From contig CAWBYY010000011.1 in assembly GCA_963793095.1 (NCBI GenBank), forward strand, positions 620,001 to 684,000: a DNA stretch of 64,000 bases, given 5' to 3'. The stretch's first letter is position 1, and every line of letters begins with the position of its first letter. The position numbers and the translations under genes are program-made. Source of the stretch: CAVWDI01 sp963793095. GTDB taxonomy: Bacteria; Chloroflexota; Anaerolineae; Anaerolineales; UBA4823. Shown here piece after piece: positions 44,846 through 53,012 of the stretch. The notes under the pieces were generated by a model. That model worked only from the letters and a program-made list of their open reading frames with translations. It ran no database searches and was not told where the DNA came from.

Positions 44846-46139
44846 CTATGCCTCATCGTCTTCGGATTGCGCTTCCTGCTCGGCTTCAGGCTCACTTTCA
44901 ACTTCTGGTTCGGAATCATTCGCGGGCTGTTCTTCTTCCGCTTCAAGTGCCTCTTCAGCCTCAACTTCTTCTACCAATTCTTCGGCTTCTGCCTCGATCA
45001 CTGCTACAGCTTCCTCTTCCTGGTTCTCCTCAACAATTTCTTCGATTTCAGCCGCCGCCTCTTCAGCCTCAACTTCTTCTACCAATTCTTCGGCTTCTGC
45101 CTCGATCACTGCTGCAGCTTCCTCTTCCTGGTTCTCCTTCAACAATTTCTTCGATTTCAGCCGCCGCCTCTTCAGCCTCAACTTCTTCTACCAATTCTTC
45201 GGCTTCTGCCTCGATCACTGCACCGGCTTCCTCTTCCAGAGTTTCTTCAACAATTTCTTCGATTTCTTCCGCCGACTCCTCAGCCTCAACATCAGCTTCT
45301 TCCTCAACTTCTTCCTCAACTAAAGCTGCTTCCTGGCTGGCTGATATTTTTGCAAGGGTCGCTTCACCCAATAATTCTTCGTCGGTCAGTTCCATTTCTT
45401 CAATGCCTTCCATGGCGACCTCGGTCACGGCCGGTATTTCTTCCTCGAGATCCTTGCGCATAGCGCGCCCTTCCACAACTGCATCTGCGATCCGTCCGAC
45501 GATCAGCTTGATCGCTCTGATGGCGTCGTCGTTGGAGGGGATCACATAGTCAATATTCCCGGGGTCGCAGTTCGTGTCAACCATCGCAAGGATGGGGATC
45601 TCAAGCAGGTTGGCTTCATGCACAGCCGTCTCCTCTTTACGCACATCGACGATAAAGAGCATATTTGGGAGCTGGTTCATATCCCGGATGCCGCCCAGCA
45701 TGAATTCAAGCCTTTCGATGCGCCGGGTGATGGTGAGGGCTTCTCTTTTTGTGATTCTTTCAAATTCACCTTTATCCCGCATCCGCTCCAGTTGGTCAAG
45801 CTCGTTCACCCGCTGGCGGATGGTGCGCCAGTTGGTAAGCATCCCGCCCAGCCAGCGGTTGGTTACATAGGGCATAGCCGCTCTGATCGCTTCATCATGG
45901 ACAGTTTCCTGGGCCTGGCGCTTGGTGCCGATAAACAGGACCGTGCCGCCTTCCGCGGTAATATCGCGCACTAATTCATACCCCTCTTCAAGCGCTTTTA
46001 CAGTTTGCTGCAAATCTATGATGTGGATGCTGTTGCGTTCGGTGAAGATGTAGGATTTCATCTTCGGGTTCCACTTGTGCGTCCGGTGTCCAAAATGGAC
46101 GCCGCTCTCAAGCAGAGCTTTCATACTAACAATAGCCAT
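44846..46139 (-). CDS. rpsB: Ribosomal protein S2 with long acidic repeat tail, frameshifted
   Basis: Residues 1 to about 235 are a normal S2 (MAIVSMKALLESGVHFGHRT, NRWLGGMLTNWRTIRQRVNE, VDTNCDPGNIDYVIPSNDDA). The tail then runs to about residue 430, almost entirely Glu, Ala, Val and Ile. It is built partly from 36-residue tandem units (108 bp, starting at 45166, 45057 and 44949 going along the gene). An extra T near 45138, absent from the neighbouring unit, throws the frame off. Removing it joins EEAAAEIEEIVE to ENQEEEAVAVIEAEAEELVE and the final EDDEA stop at 44846. S2 is essential and normally about 240-260 residues, so the tail is exceptional and the shift is probably technical. Confidence 0.9.
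44949..45235 (-). repeat. 108-bp tandem repeat inside rpsB
   Basis: Units begin GCCTCTTCAGCCTCAACTTC at 44949, 45057 and 45166 on the plus strand. The spacing is 108 and 109 bases, the extra base being the T near 45138. The first two are near-identical over the full unit and the third diverges after about 60-70 bases. The unit encodes a 36-residue Glu/Ala-rich, probably helical segment. Confidence 0.9.
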
Positions 46140-46239
46140 TTACTAATCCTCCGCGTTATTCCTCCGCCTCCTTCAGCTCCGGATAGAACCCCGGCCAGGG
46201 GCACGCCCAACCGGATCGGGAGACGTGTGTGATGGGTTA

Positions 46240-46276
46240 ATTTGTGCAGGCACAAATCGTCCCGCCTGTGGGCGGG
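46240..46276 (-). promoter_or_regulatory. Double-hairpin leader upstream of rpsB
   Basis: Two adjacent inverted repeats lie about 100-135 bases before the rpsB start. ATTTGTGC-AG-GCACAAAT (46240-46257) is an eight-base-pair stem, and CCCGCC-TGTG-GGCGGG (46261-46276) is six G/C pairs. S2 operons are often autoregulated through mRNA leaders, so this could be such an element, but it does not match a leader I know. Several GGAGG-like sites lie just before the ATG. Confidence 0.4.
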
Positions 46277-46410
46277 AGCCTGCGAAGTATATCATAAAGA
46301 GAACCGATTCGTCCAGCAATTCGCGTTTAATTGTACGCGCCTGGATATCCCCTGTTCAAAGGCGCGCAGGGTATTCACGATTTTGGGTGTTGCCCGGGTA
46401 TTTTTCCGGT

Positions 46411-46659
46411 TTAATCCTTGCTTCGCTTGAAGACACAGGTAACGCCGCCGTGTTTGGGAGGGCCGTTTCCGGCGAACTCCCAGCCGTTCTCGCCTGCATC
46501 CGTTAGGTATCGCCGGAAGGTAGGCCCTTCCTGCCAGTCCTGCAGGAGGACGCCGTTCTCGTAATGGGCCCGGTAGATGTCATCAGCCATGACCGCAATG
46601 CCCATCCCCTTTTTCTCCACCTGCGAGAACTCGACCACCAGGTATTCCCATTTTTCCAT
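46411..46659 (-). CDS. Small DUF4177-like protein
   Basis: An 82-residue protein. It opens MEKWEYLVVEFSQVEKKG and has YLTDAGENGWEFAG, the pattern of DUF4177-type small proteins (a WEY start and a G-x-x-GWE loop), ending CVFKR. No signal or membrane segment. The ribosome site is GGAGGTGGCAG. Function unknown. It lies alone between the S2 operon leader and the DUF1269-like gene. Confidence 0.65.
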   Translation of the reverse strand: MEKWEYLVVEFSQVEKKGMGIAVMADDIYRAHYENGVLLQDWQEGPTFRRYLTDAGENGWEFAGNGPPKHGGVTCVFKRSKD

Positions 46660-46709
46660 CTGCCACCTCCCAAAAGTGATATTTAAAAATGCTTTTAAAA
46701 TATAACATA

Positions 46710-46740
46710 AAGCGTCCGTAAATCCTACTCACGGGCGCTT
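46710..46740. terminator. Terminator-like hairpin
   Basis: AAGCGTCCGT pairs with ACGGGCGCTT (one mismatch) around an 11-base loop. A T-run follows on the plus strand and a matching A-run precedes it on the minus strand. It lies 22 bases after the DUF1269-like gene, whose transcript it may end, although the T-tract is poorer on that strand. Confidence 0.5.
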
Positions 46741-46761
46741 TTTTCCATTAAGTTCGATATA

Positions 46762-47331
46762 TCATTTTTTAGATAGGGTTTCCTCATCTTCTTCTTCGGG
46801 TGTGATCACAGCCAGTCGTGCAACTTCGCCTTCTTCAGTGACTACGCCTATCCGCCCGGCGACTGCATCTTCAGTAGCGACAGCTTCTTCAAAAGCCAGG
46901 CCGTCCCCGGTGATGACCAGCCCGCTGATTTCGATTTTATTTTTGCTTACAGCATCACGGCCGACTGTAATTGTTTCACCGGTGCTGTTAGCTGTGTATG
47001 CGACTTCGCCGCCCTGCTCAAGCTGGGCTGCGATGTCAGCGCTGATAGACTCCGTCATCACAGCCCCCGCCACGCCGATAAGTCCCTCCGGGCCTGCCAG
47101 CAACCCGATCGCCTCGCCCAGCAGCCCGCCGACTACAGCGCCTTTGCCTTCGCCCCAGTCGCCGGTTTCCTTGATATGCAGCTTGTTTTTCTGGTCGCGG
47201 CGTGGCACGGCTGCGTTCCTTATGCCGATCACGCCTGCCCATTTAGCCTGCTTCAGTTGTTTAAGAGCCTGGTAAGCGCCATTCTCATCCTCGAAAGCGG
47301 CGATAACAAGTTGAACGGGCACTTCACTCAT
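46762..47331 (-). CDS. DUF1269-like protein
   Basis: About 189 residues from the ATG at 47331, which has CAGGAG upstream. It opens VPVQLVIAAFEDENGAYQAL, has a Gly-rich central hydrophobic segment (GKGAVVGGLLGEAIGLLAGPEGLIGVAGAV) and ends with an acidic tail (TPEEEDEE). This is the layout of DUF1269 proteins, which are membrane-associated proteins of unknown role, often stress related. The hydrophobic hairpin may insert in a membrane. It is divergent from the GTPase gene with an inverted repeat between them. Confidence 0.65.
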   Translation of the reverse strand: MSEVPVQLVIAAFEDENGAYQALKQLKQAKWAGVIGIRNAAVPRRDQKNKLHIKETGDWGEGKGAVVGGLLGEAIGLLAGPEGLIGVAGAVMTESISADIAAQLEQGGEVAYTANSTGETITVGRDAVSKNKIEISGLVITGDGLAFEEAVATEDAVAGRIGVVTEEGEVARLAVITPEEEDEETLSKK

Positions 47332-47417
47332 TTTTTTCTCCTGTGCGGTTTGGCTTCCCTTTTCTTCGCAGAGCCAGGCTGGCAGCCTGGCTTTGAACTG
47401 GCTCATCACTGGTTTTT

Positions 47418-47449
47418 CACCCTTTCAAAGGGTGGCTTTTGGGTATAAT
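47418..47449 (+). promoter_or_regulatory. Inverted repeat overlapping a putative promoter
   Basis: CACCCTTT-C-AAAGGGTG (47418-47434) is an exact eight-base inverted repeat. TATAAT (47444-47449) follows ten bases later, so the repeat covers the -35 region of a promoter for the GTPase gene. It could be an operator or part of a divergent control region. No regulator is implied. Confidence 0.4.
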
Positions 47450-47486
47450 CAAAAGTGCTGGTTCTAATTCCTTCATAACTGATAAT

Positions 47487-48473
47487 ATGCCAACCAACCT
47501 GCCGCCCGAATATTTTGATGCCGAGAAGCGTTACAAAGCTGCCGAGTCGGACTTTGAGAAGATCGCAGCCCTGGAGGAAATGCTCAGCAAGATCCCCAAG
47601 CATAAGGGCACCGACAAACTGCGGGCTGATTACCGCCGCCGGCTCTCCAGGCTGAAAGTCTCCGCGAAATCGAAGAAGCAGACCGGCAAGCGCGCCTCCG
47701 CATTCCGGGTTCCGCGCGAGGGTCCCGGGCAGGTTGTGGTGGTCGGGTATTCAAATGTCGGCAAGTCCGCCCTGGTCGCCAGGCTGACCAACGCTGCCCC
47801 CCAGGTCTCAGAGACCCCGTTTACAACCTGGCAGCCGACCCCCGGGATGATGCCGGTGGAAGGTGCCATGATCCAGCTTGTGGATACGCCGCCCCTGGAC
47901 CGGGATTACCTGGAGCCGGAATTGTTTGACCTGATCCGCCGGGCGGATATCATCCTGGTGGTGGTCGATTTGTTGACCTACCCGTTCCAGCAGCTGGAAG
48001 GGACAATTGAGGTCCTGCAGGAGCACCGCATTGCCCCCCGGCATCTGGAGGGCACACATCCGGATGACTCCGGGTTGGTATATGTGCCCCTGCTTGTCCT
48101 GGCGAACAAGTGCGACGGGGATGACTGCGATGAGGTGTTCGAATTGTTCTGTGAACTGCTGGAGGGTGACTGGCCGCTGCTGGCTGTTTCTGTTGAGAGC
48201 GGGTATAACCTGGATACCCTGAAGCGCTATATTTTTGACCAGCTTGACATTGTCCGCATCTATTCCAAGATGCCCGGGAAGGAACCGGACCTGGAGACGC
48301 CTTTCGTGATGAGGGGCAGACCCACTCTGGAGGAATTCGCCAGCAAAATCCACCAGGACTTTTACGCCAATTTAAAATCCGCCCGGGTCTGGGGCAGCAC
48401 CGCTTTTGACGGCCAGCAGGTCCAGCGTGATTATGTCCTGCAGGATGGGGATGTTGTCGAGCTGAGGATTTAG
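47487..48473 (+). CDS. Drg/Obg-type GTPase with TGS domain
   Basis: About 328 residues from the ATG at 47487. A Lys/Arg-rich helical N-terminus (KAAESDFEKIAALEEMLSKI, then KHKGTDKLRADYRRRLSRLK) precedes the G domain: G1 VVVVGYSNVGKSALV, G3 LVDTPP, G4 VLANKCD. The C-terminal 60 residues (FVMRGRPTLEEFASKIHQDF, then a GQQVQRDYVLQDGDVVELRI end) are a TGS domain. This order is typical of archaeal/eukaryal Drg proteins and their bacterial relatives, which act with ribosomes. The G3 Gly is replaced (DTPP for DxxG), a feature worth noting. Frame intact. Confidence 0.8.
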   Translation: MPTNLPPEYFDAEKRYKAAESDFEKIAALEEMLSKIPKHKGTDKLRADYRRRLSRLKVSAKSKKQTGKRASAFRVPREGPGQVVVVGYSNVGKSALVARLTNAAPQVSETPFTTWQPTPGMMPVEGAMIQLVDTPPLDRDYLEPELFDLIRRADIILVVVDLLTYPFQQLEGTIEVLQEHRIAPRHLEGTHPDDSGLVYVPLLVLANKCDGDDCDEVFELFCELLEGDWPLLAVSVESGYNLDTLKRYIFDQLDIVRIYSKMPGKEPDLETPFVMRGRPTLEEFASKIHQDFYANLKSARVWGSTAFDGQQVQRDYVLQDGDVVELRI

Positions 48474-48482
48474 GGGGGGCGG

Positions 48483-48545
48483 TTAAATGTCATTGCAAGG
48501 GAGCGCAGTGCCCGTTCATTGCGGAACGGAGCGACTGAAGCAATC
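48483..48545. repeat. REP-like intergenic sequence
   Basis: ATGTCATTGCAAGGGAGCGC and, a little further, CATTGCGGAACGGAGCGACT then GAAGCAATCTT resemble the common bacterial intergenic repeat with the pattern CATTGCGAG-GAGCGA-GAAGCAATCT. A related piece lies near 63650. Such elements have no known coding role. Confidence 0.45.
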
Positions 48546-48662
48546 TTAAAACACCCGGAATGCCAGCGATAAACCCCGGGAAGCAGCCCGAAAATATCCC
48601 GGGCTATAAAAATCCCACCATGGGGGATAGGATTTAAAGCAAGTAACTCATAAAATCCCGGT

Positions 48663-49698
48663 ATGCTAAACGTGCTCCTGCTGGCGGACACCCACCTGGG
48701 ATTTGACGACCCGCTCAAACCCAGAGTGCAGCGCCGGCGAAGAGGCCCGGATTTTTTCCTGAACTATCAAAAAGCGCTCCAGCCCGCCCTGGAGGGGAAA
48801 GTCCACCTGGTGGTGCACGGCGGCGACCTGTTCACCCGCAGCAGAGTCCCGGACACGCTGGTCGAAAGGGCAATGGCTCCGTTAATAACGGTCGCCTCAC
48901 TCGGCGTCCCGGTCTTCCTGGTACCAGGAAACCACGAGCGTTCCAGGATTCCATTATCGCTCTGGGGTGTTCATCCAAACCTGTATATTTTCCGGAGTCC
49001 CGGCGACATTTTGGTTAAAAATTTGCGCCCTCACAGTCGCCCTATCCGGGTTCCCATTTACGCGCCGGGTTCGGGATAATTTTCCTGCTTTATTAGTTTC
49101 AACGGGATATTTTCAGAAGACGGCCGATATCCGCCTGTTGTGCCTGCACCAGGCTGTTGAAGGCGCCCGGGTGGGTCCGGTGAACTTCACCTTCAGGGAT
49201 GGACCGGATGTGATCCGGGCTGCGGACATCCCGCCAGGTTTTGCGGGAGTGCTTTCCGGCCATATCCACCGGGCTCAGCGGCTGGATAATAACCTGCACG
49301 GCCGCCGGATGAATGCCCCGGTGCTGTACCCGGGTTCTGTGGAAAGGACCTCCTTTGCGGAACGCTTTGAACCCAAGGGTTATATGCTGCTCCGCTTTGA
49401 TACTGGGGGGCTGGGCGGCGGGGTTCTGGCTGAATCAAAATTTTGTGAACTTCCGGCGTGCCCGATGGTAGAGCTGGAGCTCCACCCGGGCAAGTTCAAT
49501 CCCCAGGCGCTTGACCGCCAGCTTGGTATAAAGCTGGCTGGGCTCGATCCGGACTCGGTCGTACGGATCCGGGTTGTGGATGGGGGAGAGAGCTGGCTTC
49601 GGCGGCGGCTGAGTGCGGCATACCTGCGGGCAATCGCGCCAACAGGTATGAATTTCTCGCTTGGATCGGCCCAATCAACCTCAATTAAACGGATTTGA
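48663..49698 (+). CDS. Metallophosphoesterase, SbcD/Mre11-like, frameshifted
   Basis: Calcineurin-like phosphoesterase of the DNA-repair exonuclease type. Metal motifs run in order: LLLADTHLGFDD, VVHGGDLFTRSR, VFLVPGNHERSR, LCLHQAVEG, and VLSGHIHRAQRL. One or more indels near 49010-49090 divide the gene; the second frame resumes at NFPALLVSTGYFQKTADIRL. The native protein would be about 345 residues, with a C-terminal capping region (MVELELHPGKFNPQALDRQL). No SbcC-like ATPase gene lies next to it, so its partner is unclear. Confidence 0.8.
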
Positions 49699-49751
49699 AG
49701 AACCAGGCCGGTTCAATTGAATAGTTGATTGATTAATTTTGACCGTTGCTA

Positions 49752-50174
49752 TCAACCCCCGACTTCAAAGCTGCTGCGCACCCCGGGTAAAAGCAGGTAA
49801 ACCAGCACCATAACCGGGATTAACAGTCCCAGCATTCCGCACATGAGACTGAAAGGTCCTCCAGTGAACATACCAGAAATCCCCTGAAGAACGGATAAGC
49901 CTATCGCTGCCAAGGATAGAATCCAGGCCCACTTTTTCATCGAAAGCAGGCCAAATCCGGTTACGATTTGTACAACTGCTGTGATCATGCCCAGAAATCC
50001 ATACCAGGCGCCGGCTGTGCCTGCGGCGGCCATCTGATCTGCGCTGAAGATCCCGCCAAATAAAGTCCGCAGTCCGCCGAAACCAAACACAATTCCGCTC
50101 CAGAGCAACGACAAGGTCCCCAAGATCAGAAAAATGATTGCAATAATAGTGATGCCGGTTGGCCTTTTTTTCAC
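49752..50174 (-). CDS. Small four-helix membrane protein
   Basis: A 140-residue protein with four hydrophobic helices (ITIIAIIFLILGTLSLLWSG; FLGMITAVVQIVTGFGLL; WILSLAAIGLSVLQGISGMF; LMCGMLGLLIPVMVLVYLLL) and a basic N-terminus (MKKRPTG). Its KKWAWILSLAAIG segment is common in small uncharacterised membrane proteins. Family not recognised with certainty. A weak ribosome site (AAAGGAGAATTATCGG) precedes it. Divergent from the downstream sulfatase. Confidence 0.6.
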   Translation of the reverse strand: MKKRPTGITIIAIIFLILGTLSLLWSGIVFGFGGLRTLFGGIFSADQMAAAGTAGAWYGFLGMITAVVQIVTGFGLLSMKKWAWILSLAAIGLSVLQGISGMFTGGPFSLMCGMLGLLIPVMVLVYLLLPGVRSSFEVGG

Positions 50175-50434
50175 CGATAATTCTCCTTTTTGTAATCGAA
50201 TAATGATCTCTTATTATAAATCAAGTATCTATATGATAGGGATTTCCCCGTTAGCCCTGCTCAGAGCTCCGGCAGAAAGACCAGGATGCTGCGAGATCGA
50301 AATGGCATACCGCATTTGTAGAACCTTAACCGTTTTTGGTTCTCTAGAGCCTTCATTTGAAGTAGAATTAATTACCAATATAGACGGTCTATGTGTTACT
50401 TGCTCATTCCGAAAAAAATCAAAAGGAGTAAAAC

Positions 50435-52804
50435 ATGCCAATAAAGGAATACAAACCTGGCACCGCGTTCAGCGGGGTAATCGGGCGCACATTCGATGTA
50501 TCAGAGCCAGCCTGGCCGGAGCCGAACCGGGCCAGAGAAGGCGCCCCGAATGTGCTCTTCATCGTGCTGGACGACACCGGTTTCGGACAGCTTGGCTGTT
50601 ACGGCAGCCCGATCAATACACCCAACCTGGATGCACTGGCGGCAAACGGCTTGCTTTACAACAACATGCACACCACCGCCCTGTGTTCGCCGACCCGGAC
50701 CTGCATCCTGACCGGGCGCAACCACCACTCCAACGCAATGGCCTGCATAACCGAAGGCTCAACCGGTTACCCCGGCTCGAACGGCAATATCCCCTTCGAG
50801 AACGGCTTTCTCTCCGAGATGCTCCTGCAGCAGGGCTACAACACCTACGCTATCGGCAAATGGCACCTGACGCCTGCTGACCAGATTTCATCCGCCGGGC
50901 CCTACGACCGCTGGCCGCTGGGGCGCGGCTTTGAACGCTTTTACGGCTTCCTGGGTGGCGAGACCCACCAGTACTACCCGGAACTTGGTCTACGACAACC
51001 ACCAGGTCGAACCGCCCAGGACCCCGGAAGAGGGCTACCATGTGACCGAGGACCTGGTCGATAAGGCCATCAGCTTTATCGCGGATGCCAAGCAGGTCGC
51101 GCCCAACAAACCCTTCTTCATGTATTTCTGCACCGGCGCCATGCACGCCCCCCACCACGTGCGCAAGGAGTGGTCTGATAAATATAAAGGCCAGTTTGAT
51201 GACGGCTGGGAAGCTTACCGCGAGAAGATTTTTGCCCGCCAGAAAGAACTGGGCGTCGTTCCCGCAGGATGCTGAACTGTTCCCGCCACGACCCGGATGT
51301 AAAACCCTGGGATGAGTGTTCACCAGAGGAACAGAAACTTATATGCCCGCATGATGGAGGTCTTTGCCGGTTTCCTTGGAGCATACCGACCACCATATCG
51401 GCCGCCTGCTGGATTTCTTGAAAAGCATGGACGAGTTTGAGAACACCCTGATCATGGTGCTTTCCGACAACGGCGCCAGCTCGGAGGGCGGACCGACCGG
51501 CTCGTCAATGAGAACCTGTTCTTCAACAATGTCCCCGAATCGCTGGAAGAGAACCTGAAATAGATCGACGAACTGGGCGGACCCAATACCTTCAACCATT
51601 ACGCCTGGGGCTGGACCTGGGCTGGCAATACCCCCTTCCGGCGCTGGAAGCGCGAGACCTACCGCGGCGGTATCAGCGATCCCTTCATCGTTCACTTGGC
51701 CAAATGGCATCAAGGCCAAAGGTGAGGTGCGCACGCAGTATACCCACGCCATCGATATGGTGCCCGACCGTGCTGGAATGCCCTGGGTATCGATCCGCCC
51801 GACCAGCATTAAAGGCGTGACGCAGTCACCGATTGAAGGTCTCAGCTTCGCGCAGACCTTTGAAGATGCCAGAAGCTGCCAGCATGCGCGGTGACCCAGT
51901 ACTTCGAGATGATGGGCCACCGTTCGCTGTACCACGACGGCTGGCGGGCGGTCTGCCCCTGGCCGGGTCCATCATTCACCGAGGCGGGCGCCTTCTTTGG
52001 CGAACCGATCCCGGCTGAAAAACTGACCGAGCTGGACGCCAAAGCATTGGGAGCTTTACCACGTTGACGAAGATTTCGCTGAGAATCACAATATCGCTGA
52101 CGAGAACCGCGACAAATTGATCGAGATGATCGCCCAGTGGTATGTAGAAGCCGGAAAATACAATGTGCTGCCGGTAGACGGGCGCGGCACTGCGCGCTTC
52201 GCTGAGGAACGCCCGCAGATTGCAAAAGACCGCACCAGCTATACATTTTACCCGGGCACCCAATCTGTGCCATTCAATGCTGGACCGCGTATCGCTGAAC
52301 CGCACCCATACCATCACTGCCGATGTCGAAATTCCTGAAGGCGGTGCGCAGGGCGCCCTGGTTTCATTCGGCGGTACTGACGGCGGTTATTCGCTCTATA
52401 TCCAGGACGGCAAGCTTGAAATATGTACATAACTATGTCGCCCGCGATTACCTGCAGGTGGAGAGCACTGAAACGGTCCCGGCTGGAAGCCATGAACTGC
52501 GCTTTGAATTCGAAGTGACCGGTCCGCCGGATATCGCCAACGGAAAAGGGGCTCGCCGGCCGCGGCCAGCTGTATATCGACGGGAAGCTGGTCGGGACAG
52601 GCAGAATTTCCCGCACACCACCCCGCTCAGCCTGGGCTTGACTGGCGGTATCTCAGTCGGCGCTGATCCGGGCGCTCCGGTTGCCCCGTTCTACGAACAC
52701 CCTTCGAGTTCACCGGCACCGTCAACAGCGTAACTTTTGATGTCAGTGGTGATGTGATCGAAGATAAAGAAGCCGCGATGCGCCAGATAATGGCCCGGCA
52801 GTAA
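50435..52804 (+). pseudogene. Arylsulfatase (Cys-type), many frameshifts
   Basis: Reassembled across frames this is one sulfatase of about 785 residues. The start VLFIVLDDTGFGQLGCYGSP supplies the metal site and TTALCSPTRTCILTGRNHHS the C-x-P-x-R formylglycine signature. Later parts read KPFFMYFCTGAMHAPHHVRK, MVLSDNGASSEGGPTGS, TWAGNTPFRRWKRETYRGG, and VTFDVSGDVIEDKEAAMRQI to the stop at 52804. At least ten one-base indels are needed, most duplicating a neighbouring base (for example AACTTGG, CCCGACC), plus an in-frame TAG near 51561 in NLK-TAG-IDELGG. The ribosome site AAAAGGAGTAAAAC is good. The regular errors argue for poor sequence rather than decay. The large type matches broad arylsulfatases. 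Confidence 0.75.
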
Positions 52805-53012
52805 ATGGAGCGCTACACAATGGAAGTCCCCTTGGTCTTTCAGTTCGTAAGTTTACGTCAACCGAGGGACTTGGAAAGTAACCATTCGCAAAATCAATCC
52901 AAAATCTGCCATTCCGCAAATGCTGGAAAAACTGCCAATTTGTCCTAAAGCCGGCTTCCGAGTAATGTGGCAATTACGGGAACTTACAACGTCCTTATCC
53001 CCTATCCCCGAC

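Noticed and set aside
44949..45235. Possible CRISPR-like array
   Set aside because: The regular 108-base spacing has no variable spacers. It is an in-frame coding tandem repeat within rpsB. No CRISPR array was seen anywhere in the window.
50435..52804. Reading the short frames of the second sulfatase as several independent genes
   Set aside because: The frames follow one another in the order of a single sulfatase, and most junctions are explained by one duplicated base.
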